Assembly (NCBI GenBank): GCA_015492875.1
Contig: WGEI01000239.1
Location: 1-20,206, forward strand
Reading direction: 5' to 3'
Source of the DNA: Anaerolineae bacterium
Lineage (GTDB): Bacteria > Chloroflexota > Anaerolineae > Aggregatilineales > Phototrophicaceae
Length of the DNA stretch: 20,206 nucleotides
Positions 1 through 6,731 of the stretch are shown here, one piece after another. Position numbers and translations under genes: made by a program. The notes beneath the pieces were generated by a model, which made no database searches, was not told the DNA's origin, and saw only the letters and a program-made list of their open reading frames with translations. How positions within the stretch are numbered: position 1 is the stretch's first letter; the number at the start of each line of letters is the position of its first letter.

Positions 1-473
1 CTGCTGGGGCACAGCGCCAACTGATGGGAGTTTTTGCCGCCGATTTAACCGACATGCTCGCTCATGTATTGCGCGACTTAGGCTCTAAATCCGCTATGGT
101 GGTGAATGGCTATGGTGGTCTCGATGAACTGACCATCACTGGGCCTAATCGTGTGAGCTATTTGAATGACGGCGAGGTCACAACTTTTGAGCTTGACCCC
201 CGTGAATATGACTTTGCCGGCGCTAGCATTAACGATTTGCTCGGTGGAGATGCGCCTACGAATGCGAAAATTTTGCGCGATATCCTCAGCGGCGACGAGC
301 AAGGGGCGAAGCGCGATGTCACCTTACTCAATGCCGGCGCCGCGCTTATGGCTGCGGGTAAAGTGGATGATTTACGCCAGGGTATTGAGTTAGCGCGCGA
401 ATCGATTGATAGCGGTGCAGCGCTTAAGAAGCTGGAACATTTAATCGAATTTTCTCAGGGATTTGCACAGTGA
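1..473 (+). CDS. trpD: Anthranilate phosphoribosyltransferase, C-terminal part (partial)
   Basis: This is the 3' end of trpD; the gene enters from outside the window. The reading frame starts at base 3 after a split codon. TrpD transfers phosphoribose from PRPP to anthranilate, the second step of tryptophan synthesis from chorismate. The visible part covers the C-terminal alpha/beta domain: a GAQRQLMGVFA segment, which matches the family's NPAGA-R-Q-G-V region, then GYGGLDE, the GGDAPTNA segment and the LLNAGAALMAAGK helix region, all in the expected order. An internal ATG at 24 lies inside conserved sequence and is not the true start. The TGA stop overlaps the GTG start of trpC by four bases, which suggests translational coupling. 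trpE and trpG are not in the window. Identity is confident. Confidence 0.95.
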   Translation, partial: AGAQRQLMGVFAADLTDMLAHVLRDLGSKSAMVVNGYGGLDELTITGPNRVSYLNDGEVTTFELDPREYDFAGASINDLLGGDAPTNAKILRDILSGDEQGAKRDVTLLNAGAALMAAGKVDDLRQGIELARESIDSGAALKKLEHLIEFSQGFAQ

Positions 474-1291
474 GCAAAGCGCATTTCGTTTATACAGATA
501 CCTTCCTAGACCGCATCCTCTCACATAAGCAAGAGGAACTCGCCGCCGCTATGGCCGCTCGCCCGCTCGCAGAAGTGCGCGCCACAGCAGAAACTGCGCC
601 CGCGACGCGCGATATGGTAACAGCTTTGCGCCGCGATACTGTGGCGCTCATCGCCGAAGTGAAACACGCTTCGCCCAGCAAAGGGATGCTCATTGAGCCT
701 TTCGAACCGCTATCGTTGGCGAAGGTTTACGCTGAAAATGGCGCGGCAGCCATTTCTGTACTGACCGATGAGCGCTTTTTTCAAGGGCATTTAGATGACT
801 TGGCGGCAGTGCGCAATGCGGTCAATGTGCCGGTGATGCGTAAAGAATTCATCATCGCCCCCTATCAAGTCTATGAAGCCCGCGCTGCTGGTGCTGATGC
901 GCTTTTGCTCATTGTCGCCGCGCTTGATGATGAGCAACTGGCGGATTTATATACATTGACAACTCAGCTAGGGATGACTGCTCTTGTAGAAGTCCATAAC
1001 GAAGCGGAATTAGAGCGCGCCCTCAAATTGGGTGCTGCGCTGATTGGTATCAATAATCGTGACCTGAAAACCTTCGACGTGGACTTAGAGACAACAGGGC
1101 GGCTCGCTGCATTAGTACCCGATGGCGTGACTTTAGTAGCGGAAAGTGGCCTGCGCAACCCCGCCGATGTTGCTCGTATGGGACAGTTAGGTGCGCATGC
1201 CGTTTTGATTGGCGAAACGCTAGTTAAATCGGATAAACTCGCGGAAACGGTTAAGTCATTGAGTAGCCAAAAACGCGAGGTATTGCCATGA
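470..1291 (+). CDS. trpC: Indole-3-glycerol phosphate synthase
   Basis: TrpC closes the ring of CdRP to give indole-3-glycerol phosphate, the fourth step of tryptophan synthesis. The protein has 273 residues, normal for a monofunctional (beta/alpha)8 enzyme. Visible family residues are K65 and the phosphate-binding loop SPSKG (68-72) in AEVKHASPSKG, K125 in MRKEF, E174 in LVEVHNE, N195 in GINNRDL and E225-S226-G227 in VAESGL; these match the catalytic Lys/Lys/Glu/Asn/Glu set of the family. The start is GTG at 470, inside the GTGA overlap with the trpD stop. The stop overlaps the trpF start as ATGA. It is not fused to trpF, unlike in enteric bacteria. Identity is confident. Confidence 0.97.
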   Translation: MSKAHFVYTDTFLDRILSHKQEELAAAMAARPLAEVRATAETAPATRDMVTALRRDTVALIAEVKHASPSKGMLIEPFEPLSLAKVYAENGAAAISVLTDERFFQGHLDDLAAVRNAVNVPVMRKEFIIAPYQVYEARAAGADALLLIVAALDDEQLADLYTLTTQLGMTALVEVHNEAELERALKLGAALIGINNRDLKTFDVDLETTGRLAALVPDGVTLVAESGLRNPADVARMGQLGAHAVLIGETLVKSDKLAETVKSLSSQKREVLP

Positions 1292-1953
1292 TCAAAGTGA
1301 AAATTTGCGGCCTGATGACCTTTGATGATGCCCTACAGGCTGCTGAGGCTGGGGCTGATATGTTAGGGCTGAATTTCTTCAAACGTAGCCCCCGTTACAT
1401 AGACCCTGATGACGCTCGTGAAATTTGCGATGGCCTCCGCGCCCAACTAGGGGAGCAATGTCCAGTGCTGGTTGGGGTGTTTGTCAATGAATTGGTGGCC
1501 AATATCTCAACGATTACGATTAAAGTTGGGTTGGACTTTGCCCAGTTAAGTGGCGATGAGTCAGACTCTATGTTGAAAGAGCTACGAGGCATTGGCTTTA
1601 AGGCCATTCAGCCAATGAACAAAGAGATGGCGCTAGAAGATGTGCGCTATTACGCCCCCCATTTCCCGCAAGATGAACGCGCGCCATCCATTTTGTTAGA
1701 TGCTTATCATCCACACCTCTATGGCGGTACGGGAGAGCAAGCCAGCATTGAGGTTGCCTTAGCTGTGAAAGCAGCTGTTCCCCGTATGATGCTTGCTGGT
1801 GGGTTAAATCCCGATAATGTAGCAGAGCGCATACAAGCCATTCATCCATGGGGCGTTGATGTAGCTAGTGGTGTTGAAATGCCAGATAGCCCAGGCGTCA
1901 AAGACCCAGCACGTGTCAAACGTTTTATAGAAGCAGTGCGCTCTGTTGGGTGA
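1288..1953 (+). CDS. trpF: Phosphoribosylanthranilate isomerase
   Basis: TrpF performs the Amadori rearrangement of N-(5-phosphoribosyl)anthranilate to CdRP, the third tryptophan step. The 221-residue TIM barrel shows KICG with the catalytic Cys7, FKRSPRYI, VGVFVN, general-acid D138 in ILLDAY, the phosphate-binding GGTG (146-149), LAGGLNPDNV (169-178) and the C-terminal GVDVASGVE with PGVKD. Two common motifs vary: QLHGDE reads QLSGDE (86-91), and the GGTG-x-x-FDW tail reads GGTGEQASIE. Catalytic residues are intact, so this looks like lineage variation. The start overlaps trpC by four bases (ATGA), giving the order D-C-F-B. A 16-base gap containing a GAGGT ribosome site leads to trpB. Confidence 0.96.
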   Translation: MIKVKICGLMTFDDALQAAEAGADMLGLNFFKRSPRYIDPDDAREICDGLRAQLGEQCPVLVGVFVNELVANISTITIKVGLDFAQLSGDESDSMLKELRGIGFKAIQPMNKEMALEDVRYYAPHFPQDERAPSILLDAYHPHLYGGTGEQASIEVALAVKAAVPRMMLAGGLNPDNVAERIQAIHPWGVDVASGVEMPDSPGVKDPARVKRFIEAVRSVG

Positions 1954-1969
1954 TGAATAGAGGTAGATA

Positions 1970-3190
1970 ATGACAGATTATATCAAGCGAAATTTGACCG
2001 ATTTACCAGATGAATGGGGATATTTTGGTGCATTTGGTGGGCGTTTTGTTCCAGAAACCTTGATGCCTGCTCTCGATGAGCTTATTGCGGCTTATCAAGA
2101 AGCGATGGCAGACCCCGCTTTTCATCAGGAACTCGCTCATCTACAGCGTACCTATACAGGCCGTCCCACACCAGTGACTTATGCCCGTCGCTTGAGTGAG
2201 CATCTTGGCGGCGCGCAAATTTACTTAAAACGCGAAGACCTCGCTCATACTGGCGCGCATAAAATCAACAACGCTTTAGGGCAGGCATTACTGGCGCGGC
2301 GCATGGGCAAAAAGCGCATTATCGCTGAGACGGGGGCAGGGCAGCATGGCGTTGCCAGCGCTACTGCAGCGGCCTTATTGGGGCTAGAGTGCCATGTTTA
2401 TATGGGCAGTGTTGATATTGCACGGCAACAGCCAAACGTTTTCCGTATGAAGCTATTGGGTGCTGATGTTATCCCCGTTGAAAGCGGTAGCAAAACGCTG
2501 AAAGATGCCATTAACGAAGCTATCCGCGATTGGGTGACAAATGTGCGCACGACTTTTTACTTACTCGGCTCTGCCTTAGGCCCTCACCCATATCCGATGA
2601 TGGTGCGCGATTTTCAAAGTGTGATAGGCGTTGAAGCGCGCCAGCAAATGCTTGAGGAAGTTGGCCGTTTACCAGATGTTTGTATTGCATGTGTTGGTGG
2701 TGGTAGCAACGCGATTGGCTTATTCCATGCTTTCCGCGACGACGGTGCTGTCGACCTTATCGGAGTAGAAGCTGGTGGACATGGGGTAGAGAGCAAACAA
2801 CATGCCGCCCGCTTTGCAGACCTTTCTATCAGCCGCCCCGGTGTTCTACACGGCACTCGCTCTTACGTGATGCAAAATGAAGATGGCCAGATTATGGAAA
2901 CACACAGTATTAGCGCTGGTCTAGATTATCCTTCAGTAGGGCCAGAGCACGCTTATCTGCGTGAAATAGAGCGCGCTTATTATACATTGGCCACCGATGG
3001 AGAAGCCCTCGAAGCTTTTCAGCTACTCAGCGAATTAGAGGGCATTATCCCTGCTTTGGAAAGCTCCCACGCCGTTGCTGAAGCCATAAAGCGCGCCCCA
3101 CAAATGTCCGTCGATGAGATTATTCTGGTGAATCTCTCTGGGCGCGGTGATAAAGACCTCGACACCGTCATCAAAGCACTTGGAGAATAA
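1970..3190 (+). CDS. trpB: Tryptophan synthase beta subunit
   Basis: TrpB condenses indole with serine using PLP, giving tryptophan; it works as the alpha2-beta2 complex with TrpA. The protein has 406 residues, the usual length of the TrpB1 type. It shows FGAFGGRFVPETLMPAL at the N terminus, the PLP lysine K98 in HTGAHKINNALGQ, catalytic E120 in AETGAGQHGVA, the PLP-phosphate loop GGGSNAIG (243-250), SAGLDYPSVGPEH and LSGRGDKD (389-396) near the C terminus. The K98/E120 spacing equals that of the Salmonella enzyme (K87/E109). A GAGGT ribosome site lies just upstream of the ATG. It belongs to the TrpA-dependent type and not to TrpB2. Oddly, a hydrolase gene separates it from trpA. Confidence 0.98.
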   Translation: MTDYIKRNLTDLPDEWGYFGAFGGRFVPETLMPALDELIAAYQEAMADPAFHQELAHLQRTYTGRPTPVTYARRLSEHLGGAQIYLKREDLAHTGAHKINNALGQALLARRMGKKRIIAETGAGQHGVASATAAALLGLECHVYMGSVDIARQQPNVFRMKLLGADVIPVESGSKTLKDAINEAIRDWVTNVRTTFYLLGSALGPHPYPMMVRDFQSVIGVEARQQMLEEVGRLPDVCIACVGGGSNAIGLFHAFRDDGAVDLIGVEAGGHGVESKQHAARFADLSISRPGVLHGTRSYVMQNEDGQIMETHSISAGLDYPSVGPEHAYLREIERAYYTLATDGEALEAFQLLSELEGIIPALESSHAVAEAIKRAPQMSVDEIILVNLSGRGDKDLDTVIKALGE

Positions 3191-3193
3191 GCG

Positions 3194-4141
3194 ATGTCAC
3201 CATTGCTGGTCATTTTACTCATTCTCATCGCATTGCCGCTTTTGGGCGCGTTGTATCAATTTGTACAAGATAAGCGCGACCACTTGCGCTATCCGCCTCC
3301 CGGCGAGTTGGTTGATGTTGGCGGGCATCGCCTCCATGCGCTGGTTATGGGGCGTGAGCAAGGTGCGCCAACAATTGTTTTTGAGGCTGGCGTAGGGAAT
3401 AGCGGTGTTGATTGGGAATATGTGCAAAAAGGGCTGGGGGATGAGGTTTGCTCGGTGGCATATGATCGTGCTGGCTATGGTTGGAGCGAAGCAAGCCCGC
3501 AACCCCGCACGCCAGAACGCATCGTAGAAGAACTACATCGCCTATTAGCGGTGCTTAATATGCCCAAGCCCTATATTTTGGTGGCGCATTCTTTCGGTGG
3601 TCTGTATGCCCGAAAATACATTCAACAATATCCCGATGAAGTTGCAGGGCTTGTTTTGGTAGATGCTTCTCATCCGGGGATGTTAAATGACCGCGACATT
3701 GCGGGAGAGACTGCGCGTTTGCGCCGCGTACGCCTTTTCAAGCGTATTGGCCTAATGCGCCTGATTTTGCCGCGCATCATGACCCATTACAACATCGCCC
3801 CAAAAGCAGAGCGCGCCCGTTTTCTGGCGCTTAACTTGCGTAACACAACACCCGTTCTTGATGAAGCGACCCCACTCTTTGAGCGTGGCATTGATTTGCC
3901 AGATACATTAGGTGATTTGCCGGTTATTGTTATCTCTCGCGCTATAGATGAGGATTTGAAGAGTGAACGCCGCTGGGGTGATTTTCAGCATGACTTAGTT
4001 AATCTTTCCACCAATGCCGAGTTTTTGACAACACAAGAATCTAACCATTATATACCAGTAACAGAGCCGGAGCTTGTAGTTCAAGCAATACATAAACTCC
4101 TGCAAGCCTTACAAGACGATACGGCTAAAAAGGACGTGTGA
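3194..4141 (+). CDS. Alpha/beta hydrolase with N-terminal membrane segment, inside the trp operon
   Basis: This 315-residue alpha/beta-hydrolase-fold protein has an unknown substrate. Residues 3-20 are strongly hydrophobic and are followed by charged residues, so they read as an uncleaved signal anchor with the catalytic domain after about residue 35. The fold is supported by the VFEAGVGNS oxyanion-region strand, AYDRAGYGWSE (89-99), the nucleophile elbow VAHSFGG with S133, VLVDASHP with D157, and the C-terminal SNHYIPVTEPELV with candidate histidine H286. The pattern resembles the large group of AB_hydrolase proteins in Chloroflexota and actinobacteria. Its GGAG ribosome site overlaps the trpB stop, and its own stop overlaps trpA, so it is cotranscribed with and coupled to the trp genes. 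Nothing in the sequence ties it to tryptophan chemistry, so the role is unassigned. Confidence 0.88.
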   Translation: MSPLLVILLILIALPLLGALYQFVQDKRDHLRYPPPGELVDVGGHRLHALVMGREQGAPTIVFEAGVGNSGVDWEYVQKGLGDEVCSVAYDRAGYGWSEASPQPRTPERIVEELHRLLAVLNMPKPYILVAHSFGGLYARKYIQQYPDEVAGLVLVDASHPGMLNDRDIAGETARLRRVRLFKRIGLMRLILPRIMTHYNIAPKAERARFLALNLRNTTPVLDEATPLFERGIDLPDTLGDLPVIVISRAIDEDLKSERRWGDFQHDLVNLSTNAEFLTTQESNHYIPVTEPELVVQAIHKLLQALQDDTAKKDV

Positions 4142-4944
4142 TGACAACGTTAATCGGTCGTGGTTTGCAAGCAATTGATGCGATGTTCAGGGCGGCAGAA
4201 CAGGCCAATCGTGCCGCTTTTTTGCCCTATTTCCCGATTGGTTTCCCAGATTATGATGCCTCTTTAGCAGCGATAGAAGCAATGGCACAGGTTGGCGTTG
4301 ATGGGTTTGAAATTGGCATTCCTTTTAGCGACCCTTTAGCAGATGGGCCAACAATTCAAGCCGCAACCCAGCGCGCATTAGAGAACGGCATCACTGTAAA
4401 ACGTTGCTTGCAAGCCGTGAAAGCGCTGCGGCAACGGGGTATAAAACAACCCATGCTCATGATGAGCTATCTCAACCCGCTTTTGGCCTATGGCGTTGAG
4501 GCTTTTGTGAAAGATGCGTGTAATGTTGGCGCCGATGGCTTGATTATCCCAGATTTGCCACCAGAAGAGGCTAACCTTTTCGCCGAAGTTTGTGCGCAAG
4601 AGGATATGGCACTGATTTTCTTCCTTGCCCCCACCAGCAATCAAGCGCGCATTCGACTAGTAGCGAAGCAAGCGCGCGGTTTTATCTACGTTGTCTCTCT
4701 TACAGGCATTACCGGCGCGCGTAAAGATTTGCCAGAGGATTTGGCCGATTTTATCGCCCGTGTCCGCGCAGAAACAGATACGCGACTCGTGTTAGGGTTT
4801 GGCATTAGCCAGCCAGAGCATGCCCGCATGATGAATGAACTTGTCGACGGGTTTATTGTTGGCAGCGCACTCGTTCGTGCCGCAGAGCAGGGTACTGAAG
4901 CTGTACAAAATCTCGCTCAATCTTTACGGGCGGCGCTTGATTAA
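4141..4944 (+). CDS. trpA: Tryptophan synthase alpha subunit
   Basis: TrpA cleaves indole-3-glycerol phosphate and passes indole to TrpB. Two starts are possible: GTG at 4138 (GTGA overlap with the hydrolase stop) or the adjacent ATG at 4141 (one-base TGATG overlap). The AAAAGGA ribosome site at about 4128-4134 is better spaced for the ATG, which is used here (267 residues). The signature FEIGIPFSDPLADGPTIQ carries catalytic E57 and D68. Also visible are MSYLNPLLAYG, IIPDLPPEE, YVVSLTGITGARKDL and the phosphate-binding GFGIS. The first-strand motif, often YVTAGDPD or FVTLGDP, reads YFPIGFPD. It is the last gene of the trp block; no strong terminator follows it before the attenuator region. 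Confidence 0.97.
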   Translation: MTTLIGRGLQAIDAMFRAAEQANRAAFLPYFPIGFPDYDASLAAIEAMAQVGVDGFEIGIPFSDPLADGPTIQAATQRALENGITVKRCLQAVKALRQRGIKQPMLMMSYLNPLLAYGVEAFVKDACNVGADGLIIPDLPPEEANLFAEVCAQEDMALIFFLAPTSNQARIRLVAKQARGFIYVVSLTGITGARKDLPEDLADFIARVRAETDTRLVLGFGISQPEHARMMNELVDGFIVGSALVRAAEQGTEAVQNLAQSLRAALD

Positions 4945-5058
4945 GTCGCCTTGCATCTTAACAACTTCATCCCGCTTTCAGGCTGTGTAATTTAGCCAAC
5001 CGCTTTTGTGCGAAGTATATGTAATGGCGTCAATCATGGCATTCGGCATCACAAATAT

Positions 5059-5087
5059 TTGACATAGCCTGCGATTCGGTGTATGCT
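5059..5087 (+). promoter_or_regulatory. Sigma70-type promoter for the aro leader transcript
   Basis: A perfect -35 box TTGACA (5059-5064) is separated by exactly 17 bases from TATGCT (5082-5087), a 4/6 match to the -10 consensus. Transcription would start near 5094, about 30 bases before the GTG of the leader ORF, which is normal for an attenuator leader. It lies about 115 bases after trpA, so the aroH block can be transcribed independently of the trp genes. The hexamers are read from sequence; activity is inferred. Confidence 0.72.
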
Positions 5088-5122
5088 CTGCGATGTAACA
5101 CATTTGCAGTGAGGATAAAGCC

Positions 5123-5215
5123 GTGCAATCTAAGCACAACGCTCGTTTTTACACCTATTTTTACTTTTACTTTAGCGACTACATAGAACGGTGTAGGGCG
5201 TTGCTTATTGCTTAA
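5123..5215 (+). CDS. Phe/Tyr-rich leader peptide of an attenuator (30 aa)
   Basis: This short ORF begins with GTG after a GTGAGG ribosome site (5109-5114, 8-base spacing) and ends with TAA at 5213-5215. Residues 9-17 read FYTYFYFYF and a further Tyr is at 20, so four Phe and five Tyr fall among residues 9-20. There is no Trp codon. Such density is the hallmark of leader peptides that sense charged tRNA, as in E. coli pheL. The encoded peptide is probably functionless; its translation is the signal. The three RNA pairing segments are placed correctly around the codons: segment 1 before the aromatic run, segment 2 after it and still inside the ORF, segment 3 in the terminator. It precedes aroH-aroF-tyrA, whose end products are exactly Phe and Tyr. 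Confidence 0.88.
   Translation: MQSKHNARFYTYFYFYFSDYIERCRALLIA
5137..5203 (+). promoter_or_regulatory. Attenuator 1:2 protector hairpin
   Basis: Segment 1, CAACGCTC (5137-5144), pairs with segment 2, GGGCGTTG (5196-5203), over eight consecutive positions including one G-U. The loop contains the aromatic codon run. If the leader is not translated, this hairpin would hide segment 2 and leave the terminator free to form. A ribosome stalled on the Phe/Tyr codons (5147-5173) would cover segment 1 and prevent it. The pairing is read directly; its role follows the classical trp/phe attenuator model. Confidence 0.7.
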
Positions 5216-5268
5216 TTGCAATGGTTGAGAAGCCAATAGGTTGGAATCACGAGCGCAGGGCAACGCCC
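5196..5268 (+). promoter_or_regulatory. Antiterminator (2:3 pairing) of the aro attenuator
   Basis: Segment 2, GGGCGTTGC (5196-5204), is perfectly complementary over nine bases to GCAACGCCC (5260-5268), and two G-U pairs can extend it. Segment 3 spans the loop and the inner arms of the terminator hairpin, so the two structures exclude each other. Segment 2 lies 14-22 bases after the last aromatic codon, Tyr20 at 5180-5182. A ribosome stalled there would leave it exposed, while one at the stop codon (5213-5215) would mask it. This is the geometry expected for ribosome-mediated attenuation. Confidence 0.8.
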
Positions 5269-5280
5269 CGCGCTCTTTTT
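5251..5280 (+). terminator. Intrinsic terminator (attenuator) before aroH
   Basis: The 11-base arm GAGCGCAGGGC (5251-5261) pairs with GCCCCGCGCTC (5265-5275), with a single A-C mismatch and an AAC loop. A run of five T follows at once (5276-5280), then GTTT. The stem is GC-rich and is a textbook Rho-independent terminator. It lies 33 bases before the aroH start, upstream and not downstream of the genes, which only makes sense as conditional termination. Its inner part overlaps the antiterminator. Confidence 0.9.
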
Positions 5281-5312
5281 GTTTGCATAAAGCGAGCATG
5301 AAAGGGGCACAG

Positions 5313-5702
5313 ATGGACGGGATGAAGTTTAGAGGCGTACGCGGCGCGACTACTGCAGACGCCAATACGCCAGAGGCGATTTTACGGGCTACCCGCGAAT
5401 TGCTTCAGCAGATGATTGAGGTGAATAGTATTCAAGAAGAAGATGTTGCTAGCATTCTTTTTTCTACCACACCCGACTTAAACGCGGTGTATCCAGCGAA
5501 AGCTGCCCGTGAATTAGGGTGGACACAAGTTCCTTTAATGGGTTTTCAAGAAATAGATGTCCCCGGAGGGTTAGACCGCTGTATACGTATTTTGATTCAT
5601 TGGAATACAACTCGTCGGCAGGATGAGATACGCCATATTTTCAGCAAAGGCGCTACCTGCCTGCGCCCTGATTTAGCCCAGAAACTCCCCAACAGCTTAT
5701 AA
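5313..5702 (+). CDS. aroH: Chorismate mutase, AroH class
   Basis: This monofunctional chorismate mutase converts chorismate to prephenate, the branch to Tyr and Phe. The reading frame stays open upstream to a TTG at 5241, but the AAAGGGG ribosome site at about 5301-5307 selects ATG 5313, giving 129 residues; the trimeric Bacillus AroH type has about 127. Aligned from memory with the B. subtilis enzyme, R10 (for R7), R66 (R63), E80 in FQEIDV (E78) and R92 in CIRI (R90) are conserved, as is the tail LRPDL. The position of Tyr108 is F110 (RHIF instead of RHVY), and the residue for Cys75 is Gly. It is the first enzyme gene behind the attenuator and is followed 11 bases later by aroF. Confidence 0.95.
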   Translation: MDGMKFRGVRGATTADANTPEAILRATRELLQQMIEVNSIQEEDVASILFSTTPDLNAVYPAKAARELGWTQVPLMGFQEIDVPGGLDRCIRILIHWNTTRRQDEIRHIFSKGATCLRPDLAQKLPNSL

Positions 5703-5713
5703 GGAGGCTGACC

Positions 5714-6730
5714 ATGATTGTCATTATGAAGCATAACGCATCTGCAAAGAATATCGCTGATGTTATCTCTCGCATTGAAAATGATGGCTACCGCGCTCAT
5801 CTCTCAGAGGGCGAGGAACGCACCATCATCGGGGTTGTCGGCGAAAGCCCAACGCCTTTACGTGCAGAAAACTACAGTACGATGGATGGGGTGGATAAGG
5901 TCGTTCGCGTGTCTGTCCCCTACAAATTGGCTAGTCGCGTTTTCCATCCCAACGATACGCTTGTCCCGCTTAACGGGTGTCAAATGGGCGGAGACCGCAT
6001 CTTAGTCATCGCTGGCCCCTGCTCAGTGGAAAGCCGTGAGATGATCATTGAAACTGCCTGCGCTGTCAAAGAGGCGGGGGCTACGGCTTTACGTGGCGGC
6101 GCGTTCAAGCCGCGCACTTCGCCCTATAGCTTTCAAGGTCACGGCGAAAAGGCGCTGCAATGGATGGCCGAAGCGCGTGAAGTCACTGGTTTGCCCATTG
6201 TGACTGAGATAATGGACCCCGCACTTGTCCCTATGGTCACAGAATATGCCGATGTGCTGCAAGTTGGCGCGCGCAATATGCAAAATTTCACGCTCTTGAA
6301 CGCGGTGGGCGAAAGCCAGCACCCAGTATTGCTGAAGCGCGGTATGTCAAGCACGGTTAAAGATTTGCTGATGGCCGCTGAATATATCCTCTCGCATGGC
6401 AATACCCGTGTTATGCTCTGTGAACGCGGTATTCGCACCTTCGAAACTGCCACTCGCAATACTGCCGATATTAATGCAGTCCCTGTGCTGAAACAGGAAA
6501 CGCATTTGCCCGTTGTTTTCGACCCCAGTCATGCTACCGGTAAATGGGAATATGTTGAGGCGATTTCAAAAGCAGCGGTGGCTGCCGGCGCAGATGGCCT
6601 GATTATCGAAGTGCATCCAAAACCCGAAGATGCCATGTCAGATGGCCGTCAGAGCTTGACTTTCAAGCGTTTTGAGCAATTGATGCAAAATGTTCGCCGT
6701 GTTGCAGAGGCAGTGAATCGGTCGGCTTAA
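5714..6730 (+). CDS. aroF: DAHP synthase, type I-beta with N-terminal regulatory domain
   Basis: The enzyme condenses phosphoenolpyruvate with erythrose 4-phosphate to DAHP, the entry step of the shikimate pathway. The first ~70 of 338 residues form a ferredoxin-like/ACT-type domain like that of Thermotoga maritima DAHP synthase, where it confers feedback inhibition by Tyr and Phe. The barrel shows AGPCSVES with C103, GGAFKPRTSPYSF, GARNMQN, KRGM and DPSHATG with H273; E299 and D310 complete the metal site. These four positions are each one more than the remembered Thermotoga ligands C102/H272/E298/D309. AAGGAGG (5701-5707), overlapping the aroH stop, is the best ribosome site in the window. 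The gene lies behind the Phe/Tyr attenuator, so end products likely act on both its transcription and its activity. Confidence 0.97.
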   Translation: MIVIMKHNASAKNIADVISRIENDGYRAHLSEGEERTIIGVVGESPTPLRAENYSTMDGVDKVVRVSVPYKLASRVFHPNDTLVPLNGCQMGGDRILVIAGPCSVESREMIIETACAVKEAGATALRGGAFKPRTSPYSFQGHGEKALQWMAEAREVTGLPIVTEIMDPALVPMVTEYADVLQVGARNMQNFTLLNAVGESQHPVLLKRGMSSTVKDLLMAAEYILSHGNTRVMLCERGIRTFETATRNTADINAVPVLKQETHLPVVFDPSHATGKWEYVEAISKAAVAAGADGLIIEVHPKPEDAMSDGRQSLTFKRFEQLMQNVRRVAEAVNRSA

Positions 6731-6731
6731 C

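Noticed and set aside
4980..5012. GGCT/AGCC stem followed by CTTTT as the trp operon terminator
   Set aside because: Only four pairs and the T run is displaced; trp transcription may simply run on or end elsewhere.
5241..5312. N-terminal extension of aroH to a TTG start at 5241
   Set aside because: The extension runs through the terminator hairpin and T tract and has no AroH homology; AAAGGGG selects ATG 5313.
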